From NCBI GenBank assembly GCA_937924525.1, contig CALDSU010000005.1, forward strand, positions 186,001 through 250,000: 64,000 nucleotides of DNA, read 5' to 3'. This DNA is from an uncultured Bryobacteraceae bacterium. Lineage in GTDB: Bacteria > Acidobacteriota > Terriglobia > Bryobacterales > Bryobacteraceae. Shown here one piece after another: positions 34,612 through 43,490 of the stretch. The position numbers and the translations under genes are program-made. How positions within the stretch are numbered: the stretch's first letter is position 1; each line of letters begins with the position of its first letter. Under the pieces are notes generated by a model. The model made no database searches and was not told where the DNA came from. It saw only the letters and a list, made by a program, of their open reading frames with translations.

Positions 34612-36398
34612 CCATCACCCCCGCCGTGCTCCCCAAGACCGCCGGCGGCGCTTTCCTGCTGGAGGATCGCGCCGAGCACGAGATCTTCACCGCCGAGGAC
34701 CTCACCGAAGAACACCGCGCCGTTGCGAGAACGGCGGACGACTTCTGGCGGCGGGAGGTGGAACCGCATCTGGAGGCGCTGGCCCAGGGCGACTTCGACC
34801 TGGCCGTGCGCACGGTCCGGCAATCCGCGGAATTGGGCTTGGTCTCGATCCTCACCCCGGAACGCTACGGCGGCATGGAATTGGACCTCGCTTCCGCGAT
34901 GGTGGTGGCCGAGCGGATCGCGCGGGACGGTTCTTACGCCGCCTGGCACGGCGCGCACGCCGGCATCGGCACGTTGCCGGTCCTGCTGTTCGGCGACGAG
35001 CAGCAGAAACAGCGCTATTTGCCCAGGTTGTCCACCGCTGCGTGGATTGGCGCGTACTGCTTGAGCGAACCGCACGCCGGTTCCGACGCGCTGGCGGCCA
35101 GGACGCGCGCCGATCTCGCGCCGGACGGTTCCCACTATGTCCTCAACGGCCAGAAGATGTGGATCACCAACGGGGGCAAGGCGGACCTGTTCACCGTATT
35201 CGCCAAAATCGGCGGCGAGCAGTTCTCCGCGTTCCTGGTCGAGCGCGCGTGGCCCGGAGTGTCCGTAGGCGCCGAAGAACGCAAGATGGGCATCAAGGGC
35301 AGTTCCACCTGCGCCGTCTTCTTCGACCAGGTGCGGGTGCCCAAGGAAAATCTGCTGGGCGAACCCGGCCGCGGCCATCTCATCGCCTTCAACATTCTCA
35401 ACCTCGGCCGTCTGAAGCTGGGTCCGTTTGCGGTGGGCGCGGCCAAGCACGTCCTGGCGTTGTCACTGGCGTACGCCAAGGAGCGGAAAGCATTCGGCGC
35501 CGCCATCGCCAGTTTTGGCCTGATCCAGCACAAACTGGCGGAGATGGCGATCCGCCTGTTCGCTACCGAGTCGATGGTATGGCGGGTGGTGGGACTGATC
35601 GAGGCGCACCTGGCAGGTTTCTCGTGGGAGCGCCCCGCTGCCGCCCAACACAAGTTGAGGGCGGTGGAAGAGTTCGCCGCCGAGTGCTCCCTGATTAAGG
35701 TAGCGGCCTCGGAAATGCTGGACTACGTGGTGGATGAGGGCGTGCAGATCCACGGCGGCTACGGTTATCACGCCGACTACGCGGTGGAGCGCGCCTACCG
35801 CGACTCCCGCATCAACCGGATCTTCGAGGGCACGAACGAGATCAACCGGCTGTTGACGGCGGGCATGCTGTGGAAGCGCGCCGCCAAGGGCCGGCTGGCG
35901 CTGGCCTCGGCGGCGCAAGCCGTGTTTCAGGAGGCGCTGGCCGGCCCCGCCCCCGCCCCGGCCGCCGGAGAGGGGCCCCTCGGCGCGGAGCGGCAACTGG
36001 CCCGGCAGGCCAAAAAGATCGCCCTGCTGTTGATGGGAGCCGCCTACCAGCGCTATCTGCACGCGCTCGAGCAGCAGCAGGAGGTGCTGGCCGGCATCAC
36101 GGACGTGGTGACCGAGGCGTTCGCGATCGAGTCGGTCGTGTTGCGTGCCCGGCGCTTGCTGGCGGCGGGCAGCCGCGCAGCCATCGTCGGGGACGTGGCG
36201 GCGGTGTTCACCCGCGACGCGATGGCGCGCATCGAAGCCACGGCGCGGACCGTTTTGGCCGCCTGCGCGGAAGGGGATCCGCTGCGGACTTACCTGGCGC
36301 TGCTACGCCGGTTTACGAAATCCGAACCGGTCGATGCCATCTCCGCCCGCCGTCGCGTGGCCGCGCAGTTGCTGGAAGCGGGCAAGTATCCGTTTTAG
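34608..36398 (+). CDS. fadE: Acyl-CoA dehydrogenase (FadE, Bacillus type)
   Basis: This FAD enzyme makes the trans-2 double bond in the first step of beta-oxidation. The 596-residue protein has the N-terminal helical domain, the middle beta domain with 'WIGAYCLSEPHAGSDALAAR' and 'YVLNGQKMWITNGGKADLF', and the C-terminal helical domain with 'QIHGGYGYHADYAVERAYRD' followed by 'EGTNEINR', which holds the catalytic region. About 180 extra C-terminal residues are typical of the long form found with fadN-fadA. The ATG overlaps the thiolase stop and has GGAGG five bases upstream. The electron acceptor would be an ETF encoded elsewhere. Confidence 0.95.
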   Translation: MTITPAVLPKTAGGAFLLEDRAEHEIFTAEDLTEEHRAVARTADDFWRREVEPHLEALAQGDFDLAVRTVRQSAELGLVSILTPERYGGMELDLASAMVVAERIARDGSYAAWHGAHAGIGTLPVLLFGDEQQKQRYLPRLSTAAWIGAYCLSEPHAGSDALAARTRADLAPDGSHYVLNGQKMWITNGGKADLFTVFAKIGGEQFSAFLVERAWPGVSVGAEERKMGIKGSSTCAVFFDQVRVPKENLLGEPGRGHLIAFNILNLGRLKLGPFAVGAAKHVLALSLAYAKERKAFGAAIASFGLIQHKLAEMAIRLFATESMVWRVVGLIEAHLAGFSWERPAAAQHKLRAVEEFAAECSLIKVAASEMLDYVVDEGVQIHGGYGYHADYAVERAYRDSRINRIFEGTNEINRLLTAGMLWKRAAKGRLALASAAQAVFQEALAGPAPAPAAGEGPLGAERQLARQAKKIALLLMGAAYQRYLHALEQQQEVLAGITDVVTEAFAIESVVLRARRLLAAGSRAAIVGDVAAVFTRDAMARIEATARTVLAACAEGDPLRTYLALLRRFTKSEPVDAISARRRVAAQLLEAGKYPF

Positions 36399-36457
36399 GT
36401 TCCGAGCCACGCGCGGAAGCGAGGGGACCCCGACTCGTCTGTTGCCGGCGCCGCGGA

Positions 36458-37777
36458 CTAACTTCGGCTGGCGTGCGGCAGGTCCACTGGGCGGTGGGGC
36501 TTGACAAAAATCCAGCACACGGCCGCCAGCGCGGGGGTGAGCGCGGCGAAATCCAGCGCGGATACCCAACCGAAGCGGTTCGCGATGGCGGGCGTGAGAA
36601 TGGGCGCCACGGCGCCGACCAGTTGCGCCAGGGTATTCATGACGCCGAACACGGTCGCCGACCGCCCGGGCGCCAGGTCAATCGCGGCGGCCCAGGACGG
36701 CGACTGGCCAATGAAGTGCAAACCCGCCCCGGCAGCCATCACCAGCACGGCGGTGTAGGGGTCCGCTACCCGCGCCCCAACCGCGATCAGCATCCCGGCC
36801 AGCAGTTCGCCACAGAGCACGACCCCCAGCCGGCCGATGCCTCGGCCGTACCGGGCGCTCAACGCGTCCGAGATCCGCCCGCCAAGCAGGGTCCCAAACG
36901 TCATCGCCAGCGGCGGCAGCATCGTCCAATAGCCGCTCGCCACAACGTTCACCCGCCGCTCGTTCACCAGATACAGGAAAAACCAGGTAAAGATCACGTA
37001 GGAAAGGTAGGCGGAGATCCCGTAGCTCATGGCCAGCGCCCAGATGCGCGGATGACGCAGCAGCTCGTACCACCGGCCCGGCGGATGCGTGACGCCCGCC
37101 GATGCCTCCTGCAAGCCGCGGATGTGCGCCAGTTCCTTCGCGGTGATCAGCCGGTGCTGTTCCGGACGGTCCTTGCCGTACCACGCCCAAAACCCGCCCA
37201 GCAGCATGCCCGCCAGACCGAAGACGAAAAACGGCGCCTGCCAGCCGAAGCGGACCATCAGCGAGACCACCAGCGGCGACGCGAGCATAGCCCCGAAGCC
37301 GATGCCCATCATCACCAGTCCGTTCGCCGTGGCGCGCTCGGAAATCGGAATCCAAGCCGAATTGGTCTTGATGGCGCAGGTGAGCGCCGCCGCCTGGCTG
37401 ATTCCCATTACGAAGCGGACCACATACAGAGCCACCACGATGCCGCCCACGGCAAACCACGGCGTCAGCCCGGTCAGCAGGGTGAAGAACGACCATCCCA
37501 GGGCGGAGAACACCAGAAAGCGATGCGCGCCCCAGCGGTCCACCAGCACGCCCGCCGGGAATTGCGGAATAGCATAACCGAGAATAAAGCCGCTCAGAAT
37601 CCAGCCCACCTGCACGTCGGTGAGCCCGAACTCCTGCCTGATGCCTTGCGCGGCAATGCTCATGCCCGCGCGTGTCAGCAGCGCATGGGTTACCAGCGCA
37701 AGCAGCGTGAAGCAGATGGTCCAGCGGATGTTGTTGCGAATGGATCTTATCCTAACCGAATCCGGCCTCAGCCGCAC
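36458..37777 (-). CDS. MFS transporter, anion:cation symporter-like
   Basis: This 439-residue protein has twelve predicted membrane helices in two halves. The MFS signature between helices 2 and 3 reads 'PAGVLVDRWGAHRFL', and the second-half equivalent is 'GGRISDALSARYGRG'. 'MGISQAAALTCAIKTNSAWI' in helix 4 is close to the ACS branch, which imports organic anions such as sugar acids. The GTG start at 37777 has AGGGAGG eight bases upstream. Substrate is not predictable. It converges on fadE and diverges from the efflux operon at 37871, with a 93-base shared promoter region. Confidence 0.85.
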   Translation of the reverse strand: MRLRPDSVRIRSIRNNIRWTICFTLLALVTHALLTRAGMSIAAQGIRQEFGLTDVQVGWILSGFILGYAIPQFPAGVLVDRWGAHRFLVFSALGWSFFTLLTGLTPWFAVGGIVVALYVVRFVMGISQAAALTCAIKTNSAWIPISERATANGLVMMGIGFGAMLASPLVVSLMVRFGWQAPFFVFGLAGMLLGGFWAWYGKDRPEQHRLITAKELAHIRGLQEASAGVTHPPGRWYELLRHPRIWALAMSYGISAYLSYVIFTWFFLYLVNERRVNVVASGYWTMLPPLAMTFGTLLGGRISDALSARYGRGIGRLGVVLCGELLAGMLIAVGARVADPYTAVLVMAAGAGLHFIGQSPSWAAAIDLAPGRSATVFGVMNTLAQLVGAVAPILTPAIANRFGWVSALDFAALTPALAAVCWIFVKPHRPVDLPHASRS

Positions 37778-37870
37778 CCTGCGCGCCTCCCTTGCCGGGG
37801 CGGCTGGCCCTTGGGATGCTAAGAAGGTGATTGGGCGTACGCGGGGCGACCAGCGGACCGCCGTGCACGT

Positions 37871-39094
37871 ATGAGGTTCTTTACCACTGCTTTCTTGTTG
37901 ATGCTGGCCACCTTACCCGCCGCGGCGCAGGAGCCGCTCACGCTCCACGAGGCGTTGGATCGCGCTTTGGCCGCGCATCCGCTGCTTCAGGTCAGCAGCG
38001 AGCGCATCCGGGTGGCGGAGGGCCAGCGGCGCCAGGCGGCGCTGCGGCCCAACCCCCGGCTGCTCGTGCAAACGGAGAACTGGGAGCCTTACGCCAGCCG
38101 GACCTTCTCCGCCTCCCGCTCCACGGAGAGTTTCCTGATGGTAAGCCAGCTTTTTCAAACTGCGGGCAAGCGCGAGTTGCGCGCCGAGGCGGCTGCGGAA
38201 GGAATCCGACTGAGCGAAATCGAGCGCGAACTGGCGCAGCAGCAGATCGCCGCGCGGGTCAAGTCGGCTTACTGGCGGGCGGCGACGGCGGCCAAACTGT
38301 ACGAACTGCTGCTCGCCAACGGGCGGAACTTTGATCAGATGGTGGAGTACCACGAGATTCGCGTGCGGGAAGGGGCGATGGCGGAGGCGGACCTGCTGCG
38401 CGTCCGGCTGGAAGCCGAACGCTGGCGCCTGGCGGCTAACACCGCGGACCTGGAGGCGCAGCGGACCCGCATTCTCCTGCAACGGGAGATGGGCCTGAGC
38501 GAGTTTCCAGCGGTCCGGCTGGCCGAGCCGCTGGAAGATCTCCGCCAGCCGCTGCTCGCGGATGCAGAGCAGGCGCTGGAACGCCGGGCCGAGTTGCGGG
38601 TGGCCGGGCAGGTCCTCGAGCAGGCCCGGGCCGTGCTGCGCGTGCAACAGGCCGAGGCGCACCCGGACGTCGACGTATCCTTCGGACTGAAACGGACCAA
38701 CGGCCTGAACACACTCGCGGGGATCGTCGCGTTTGCGTTGCCGCTGGCGAATCGCAACCAGGGCGAGATTGATAGCGCGCTGGCCCGGATTCGCGTCAGC
38801 GAAGCGGATATAAAAGCGCTGACCGCGTTGGTGCGAGCCGAGGTTCGCGCGGCCGACGTCGACGTACAAGTGCGGCGGCGGCAGGTGACCGAGACGTTCC
38901 GCGGCCTGCTCGACCAGGCGCTGGAAGCTTCGCGCATCGCGCAGGCCGCCTACCGGGAGGGCGGAGCGGAACTGCTGCGCCTGCTCGATGCGGAGCGGGC
39001 GCGCATCGAAGTGCAGATGCTCTACTATCAGACTCTGGGCGAGTATCACCAGGCGGTGGCGGCTTTGGAGACGGCCATGGGGGTGATCCGGTGA
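37871..39094 (+). CDS. czcC: Outer-membrane efflux channel (CzcC/TolC family)
   Basis: This is the outer-membrane factor of a tripartite metal efflux pump. The 407-residue protein has a signal peptide (MRFFTTAFLLMLATLPAAAQ) and two repeats of the outer-membrane efflux protein domain, each with long amphipathic helices and 'LRPNPRLLVQTENW' between them. The ATG lacks an evident ribosome-binding site. It heads an operon with the periplasmic adaptor (GTGA overlap) and the RND pump, in the order C-B-A seen in Czc systems. The symbol reflects operon type rather than a known metal. Confidence 0.88.
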   Translation: MRFFTTAFLLMLATLPAAAQEPLTLHEALDRALAAHPLLQVSSERIRVAEGQRRQAALRPNPRLLVQTENWEPYASRTFSASRSTESFLMVSQLFQTAGKRELRAEAAAEGIRLSEIERELAQQQIAARVKSAYWRAATAAKLYELLLANGRNFDQMVEYHEIRVREGAMAEADLLRVRLEAERWRLAANTADLEAQRTRILLQREMGLSEFPAVRLAEPLEDLRQPLLADAEQALERRAELRVAGQVLEQARAVLRVQQAEAHPDVDVSFGLKRTNGLNTLAGIVAFALPLANRNQGEIDSALARIRVSEADIKALTALVRAEVRAADVDVQVRRRQVTETFRGLLDQALEASRIAQAAYREGGAELLRLLDAERARIEVQMLYYQTLGEYHQAVAALETAMGVIR

Positions 39095-40314
39095 ACAGGC
39101 TGCCAACATTTGCACTGGCCGTTGCACTCATGTGCATGGCTTGCACAAGGGAACCCGAAGCGGGCGGGCGGGTGAGCGCCAAAGTCCAGCCGCCGGCCGG
39201 GGCCGCCGCCCCAGACGAAGTCCGTTTGAGCGCCGCCGCTCAGCGGCAAGCCGGCGTCGCCGTGGCGGAGGTGGCCACCCGCCGGATGGCGCGCACCTTG
39301 CGCGCGGCGGGCCGCATCACGCAGGACGAGAACCGCACCTGGCGGGTGGGCGCCGCCTCCGAGGGCCGGGTGGAGCAGATTCTGGCCAACGTGGGCGACC
39401 GCGTGCAAACGGGCATGGTGCTGGCCCGCTTGCACAGCCACGATATCCACGAATCCCGGGCGGAGTACCAGAAAGCCAAGTCCGAACTCAACCGGGTCAA
39501 GACCGCCGAAGAGTACGCCCGCCGCTCCCGGGACCGCGCAGCGCGCCTGTACGAACTCAAGGCCGCGTCCCTCGAACAGAAAGAACACGCCGAGGCGGCG
39601 CTGCGGTTCGCCCAGTCCGCGGTCGCCAACGCGGAGGTCGAACTGAACCGCACCCGCCTGCACCTGGAGGAATTCCTGGGTATTCCCGCCGAGGATCCCC
39701 ATTCCGACGAACCCCACCACTTGCACGAGGAGGATCTGATTCCGGTCCGCGCGCCCGCCCCCGGCGTGATCGTGGCGCGGAATGTCAGCCGCGGCACGGT
39801 GGTGACTCTCTCCACGGACCTGTTCCTCATCAGCGATCTGGCGAGCGTTTGGCTGATTGCCGAGGTGCATTCCGAGCACCTGGCCAGCCTGCGTTCCGGC
39901 ATGCCCGTGCGCTTGCAGGTAGCCGCTTACGGCGACCGGACATTCTCGGGCAGGATCGGCCGGGTGGGCGAAGCCCTCGATCCGGAGACCCGCACCGTGC
40001 AGGTGCGCGTGGAGGTTCCCAACCCGCACGGCCTGTTGAAGCCGGAAATGTACGCGACGGCCGAAATTGAGCTCGGGGAGTCGGCGCCCGCGCTCTACGT
40101 GCCGCTGGAAGCAGTGCAGGAAGTCCGGGGCGCCAACGCGGTGTTTGTCGAGCGGGCGCCGGACCTCTTCGTGGTCCGGCCAGTAGAGTTGGGCGAGAAC
40201 CGGGAGGGGATGGCCGAAGTGAGGCGAGGCGTGACGGCGGGCGACCGCGTCGTGGTCCGCGGCAGCTTCATTCTCAAGTCGGAGTTCCTCAAAGCCTCCC
40301 TTGAGGAAGAGTGA
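39091..40314 (+). CDS. czcB: RND periplasmic adaptor subunit (CzcB-like)
   Basis: This membrane-fusion protein of 407 residues links the RND pump to the outer-membrane channel. A hydrophobic start with cysteines (LALMCMACT-like end near residue 18) suggests a signal peptide or lipoprotein, though the lipobox is poor. The barrel-sandwich and helical hairpin follow ('VRVEQILANVGDRV', then a coiled coil from about 120 to 195). Residues 201-215 are His/Asp-rich ('EDPHSDEPHHLHEED'), a likely metal-binding loop. The beta-barrel contains 'LASVWLIAEVHSEHLASLR'. The GTG start shares four bases with the czcC stop. Confidence 0.9.
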   Translation: MNRLPTFALAVALMCMACTREPEAGGRVSAKVQPPAGAAAPDEVRLSAAAQRQAGVAVAEVATRRMARTLRAAGRITQDENRTWRVGAASEGRVEQILANVGDRVQTGMVLARLHSHDIHESRAEYQKAKSELNRVKTAEEYARRSRDRAARLYELKAASLEQKEHAEAALRFAQSAVANAEVELNRTRLHLEEFLGIPAEDPHSDEPHHLHEEDLIPVRAPAPGVIVARNVSRGTVVTLSTDLFLISDLASVWLIAEVHSEHLASLRSGMPVRLQVAAYGDRTFSGRIGRVGEALDPETRTVQVRVEVPNPHGLLKPEMYATAEIELGESAPALYVPLEAVQEVRGANAVFVERAPDLFVVRPVELGENREGMAEVRRGVTAGDRVVVRGSFILKSEFLKASLEEE

Positions 40315-40320
40315 CCGGGG

Positions 40321-43300
40321 ATGCTCGAACGCGTCATCGATTTCCACCTGAAGAACCGCTGGCTGGTGCTCGTAGGTCTGGTGTTGCTCATTCTGCTGGG
40401 CGTCCGCTCCCTGTTGCTCACGCCGGTGGACGCGTTCCCCGATCTCACCAACAATCAGGTCGTGGTGCTCACCGAGTGCGCCGGCATGCCGCCTAGCGAG
40501 GTAGAGCAACTGGTCACGTTCCCCATCGAGAGCTCCCTCATGGGCCTCCCCCGCACCGAGCAGATCCGGTCGGTTTCCAAGCTGGGCTTGTCGATGGTCA
40601 CCGTGGTGTTCGACGATGACGTGCCGACCTACTTCGCGCGCCAGATTGTCAATGAGCGCGTGCAGGAAGTACGCTCGCGGCTTCCCGCGGGTCTGGAGCC
40701 GCGCCTGGGCCCGGTGGCCACCGCGTTCGGCGAAGTCTACCAATACACGCTCGAATCCGCGTCGCTCAACGCGATGGACCTGAAGACGCTGCACGACTGG
40801 ACCATCAAGAACCAGTTGCGAACCATCCCCGGGGTGAACGAGGTGAACACTTGGGGCGGCGAAACCCGGCAATACCAGATCGAAGTAGACCCGGTAAAAC
40901 TGCAAGGCTACGGGCTCACCTTGCGCGAGGTGTTCGAGCGGGTGCGCGAGAACCACACCAACTTCGGCGGCGGATTCATCGAGCACGCCTCCGAACAATA
41001 CACGGTGCGCGGACTGGGGCGGGCCGCCGATGGCGCAGACCTCGGGAGGATCGTGCTGACCTCGCGCCATGGCGCCGCCGTGCTGCTGCGCGACGTCGCC
41101 GTGATCCAACCGAAGCCCATGCCGCGGCAGGGGGCCGTACTGCGGGATGGCCGTGGGGAAACCGTCTCCGGCATGGTGATCATGCTGAAAGGAGAGAACG
41201 GCAAGACGGTCATCGAGCGGGTGAAGGCCAGACTGGCGACGCTCAACCTGCCCCCGGGGGTCAGACTGGTTGCTTTCTATGACCAGAGCGAGGTGATTGA
41301 CCGGACCGTCGCCACGGTGAAGCGCAATCTGCTGGAGGGCGGCGCGCTGGTGATCGCCGTCCTGCTGCTGTTTCTGGGCAATCTGAAAGCGGCGCTGATC
41401 GTCGCCGCCGTCATTCCGCTCTCCATGCTGGTGGGCTTTACGGGCATGTTTTGGTTCGGCATCTCGGCGAACCTGATGTCGCTGGGCGCCATCGACTTCG
41501 GCATGATTGTGGACGGCGCGGTGGTGATGGTGGAGAATGCCGTGCGGAAGCTTCATCAGGCCGAGCCCGGCGATCGCGCGGGAGAGCTGATCCGTCTGGC
41601 GGCGCATGAGGTGGCCCGTCCCATCACCTTCGCCGTCGCCATTATCATCGCGGTCTACCTGCCGATTTTCTTTCTCGAGGGGCTGGAGGGCCGCATGTTC
41701 CGGCCCATGGCGGTGACGGTGTGCGCCGCGCTGATCGGATCCCTCGTTTTCGCGCTGACCGTGGTCCCCGCGGCCATTGGAGTCGTGTTGCGAAAACCGT
41801 CGCCGGAGCGGCGCGAGCCCTGGTTCGAAGCGGTCACCGAGCGCTACCGGAGAACGCTCCAGGTGCTGCTGCGCCATCAGGTCCGCACCATCGCCGCGGC
41901 CCTCGGGTTGATCGGCGGAGCGCTCGCCTCGCTGGCGTTCATCGGCACCGAATTCATGCCCCGTCTGGACGAAGGGTCCATCCTGATCGAATCCCGCAAG
42001 CTGCCCGGCGTTTCCCTTACGCAGTCCATTGCGCTCAGCCACAAGGCGGAACAGATCATTAAAGGGTTTCCGGAAGTGGCCAGCGTGGTGACCAAACTCG
42101 GCCGTCCGGACTTGGCGACCGAGGCGATGGGAATCCACCAGGGCGACGTCTACGTGCTGCTGCATCGGAAGGAACAATGGCCGCCGGGCCAAACCAAGGA
42201 ACGCCTGATCGAGCAAATGGCGGATGCGCTCCGGCGCCTGCCGGGCGTCGCGTTTAATTTCACGCAGCCGATGGCGATGCGGCTGGACGAGGTCATCAGC
42301 GGGATCAAGGCGGATGTCGCGCTGAAGATTTTCGGCGAGGATCCCCGCGTGCTGGAGCAAACGGCCGAACAGGCGCTCCGGTTGCTGGCCGCCGTGCCGG
42401 GGGCGGCCGATGCCCAGATGGAAATCGTTTCCGGGGTGGCCGAACTGCTGGTGGAGGTCGACCGAGCCGAACTGGCGCGCTTTGGGCTGAATGTCGCCGA
42501 CGTCCGCGACGTAGTGGAGGCGGCGGTGGGCGGACGCCACATTACAGAGATGATCGAGGGGCAGCGCCGGTTCGACATCACGCTACGCCTGCCCGAATCC
42601 TTCCGCCGGGATTTGGACTCGGTCCGCCAGCTCCTGCTGGTGGCGCCGGGTGGGGAGCGGGTCCATCTCGGGCAGGTGGCGCGTGTCGTGGCGGGGCGGG
42701 GAGCCGAGGCGATCACTCGCGAAAACGGCCAGCGCCGGATCGTGGTGCAATGCAACGTCCGGGGTCGCGATTTGGGGGGCTTCGTCGACGAGGCCCAGGC
42801 ACGAGTCGCCGCGAGGCTCAGCCTGCCCCCCGGTTACACCGTGAACTGGGGCGGACAGTTCGAGAACCAGCGGCGAGCCAACCGGCGGCTCCTGCTGGTG
42901 GTGCCGGCAAGCATCCTCATCATTTTCGGCCTGCTGTTCGCCACCTTCGGCAACGTCCCGCAAGCGCTGCTGATTCTCTTGAACGTCCCGTTCGCGCTGG
43001 TGGGCGGCATCGCGGCGCTGTGGCTGCGCGGGTTGAATCTGAACCTGTCCGCATCCATCGGGTTCATCGCCCTGTTCGGCGTCGCCGTGCTGAACGGGAT
43101 CGTGATGGTGAGCTACATCAATCGTTTGCGCGCGCAAGGACAACCGCTCCGCCAAGCGGTGGTGGAAGGCGCCGCGGTGCGCCTGCGCCCCGTGCTGATG
43201 ACCGCCCTGGTCGCCAGCCTGGGCTTCTTGCCGATGGCCTTGTCCTCGGCTCCGGGCGCCGAAGTCCAGCGCCCGCTGGCGTCCGTGGTGATTGGGGGGC

Positions 43301-43392
43301 TGGTCACCGCCACCTTGCTGACTTTGTTGGTGCTGCCCGTGTTATATCCCTGGTTTTCCCCGCGGGAGGATGAACCGATTCCGGCTGCGTAA
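40321..43392 (+). CDS. czcA: Heavy-metal efflux RND pump (CzcA-like)
   Basis: This proton-driven inner-membrane pump exports divalent metal ions. The 1023-residue protein has twelve helices in two homologous halves. Helix 4 carries 'DFGMIVDGAVVMVEN' (about 397-411), the acidic signature of the CzcA group for divalent cations (Zn, Co, Ni, Cd); the monovalent CusA group differs here. 'SLGFLPMALSSAPGAEVQRP' lies in the C-terminal half. It starts six bases after czcB. No metal regulator (CzcR/S or MerR type) is next to the operon. Confidence 0.94.
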   Translation: MLERVIDFHLKNRWLVLVGLVLLILLGVRSLLLTPVDAFPDLTNNQVVVLTECAGMPPSEVEQLVTFPIESSLMGLPRTEQIRSVSKLGLSMVTVVFDDDVPTYFARQIVNERVQEVRSRLPAGLEPRLGPVATAFGEVYQYTLESASLNAMDLKTLHDWTIKNQLRTIPGVNEVNTWGGETRQYQIEVDPVKLQGYGLTLREVFERVRENHTNFGGGFIEHASEQYTVRGLGRAADGADLGRIVLTSRHGAAVLLRDVAVIQPKPMPRQGAVLRDGRGETVSGMVIMLKGENGKTVIERVKARLATLNLPPGVRLVAFYDQSEVIDRTVATVKRNLLEGGALVIAVLLLFLGNLKAALIVAAVIPLSMLVGFTGMFWFGISANLMSLGAIDFGMIVDGAVVMVENAVRKLHQAEPGDRAGELIRLAAHEVARPITFAVAIIIAVYLPIFFLEGLEGRMFRPMAVTVCAALIGSLVFALTVVPAAIGVVLRKPSPERREPWFEAVTERYRRTLQVLLRHQVRTIAAALGLIGGALASLAFIGTEFMPRLDEGSILIESRKLPGVSLTQSIALSHKAEQIIKGFPEVASVVTKLGRPDLATEAMGIHQGDVYVLLHRKEQWPPGQTKERLIEQMADALRRLPGVAFNFTQPMAMRLDEVISGIKADVALKIFGEDPRVLEQTAEQALRLLAAVPGAADAQMEIVSGVAELLVEVDRAELARFGLNVADVRDVVEAAVGGRHITEMIEGQRRFDITLRLPESFRRDLDSVRQLLLVAPGGERVHLGQVARVVAGRGAEAITRENGQRRIVVQCNVRGRDLGGFVDEAQARVAARLSLPPGYTVNWGGQFENQRRANRRLLLVVPASILIIFGLLFATFGNVPQALLILLNVPFALVGGIAALWLRGLNLNLSASIGFIALFGVAVLNGIVMVSYINRLRAQGQPLRQAVVEGAAVRLRPVLMTALVASLGFLPMALSSAPGAEVQRPLASVVIGGLVTATLLTLLVLPVLYPWFSPREDEPIPAA

Positions 43393-43462
43393 CCGTTCGT
43401 AGGGTAACCGAATCCCGCGCCGCGCGTCTCCGATCGCAGGTCTGCGAGTCCGCAGTGGACGT

Positions 43463-43468
43463 TATACT
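43463..43468 (+). promoter_or_regulatory. -10-like TATACT upstream of the S41-like gene
   Basis: TATACT lies 22 bases before the ATG at 43491. A small inverted repeat, CTGCG-AGTC-CGCAG (43442-43455), occupies the -35 region and could be an operator. No TTGACA-like box is seen. Confidence 0.3.
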
Positions 43469-43490
43469 GTAAAGGGCAGACCGCACCCTT

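Noticed and set aside
39046-42540. Very long open frame (over 1100 codons) on the minus strand opposite the czcBA genes
   Set aside because: It lies wholly antisense to genes with clear homology, has no recognisable domain and reflects the scarcity of stops in high-GC sequence.
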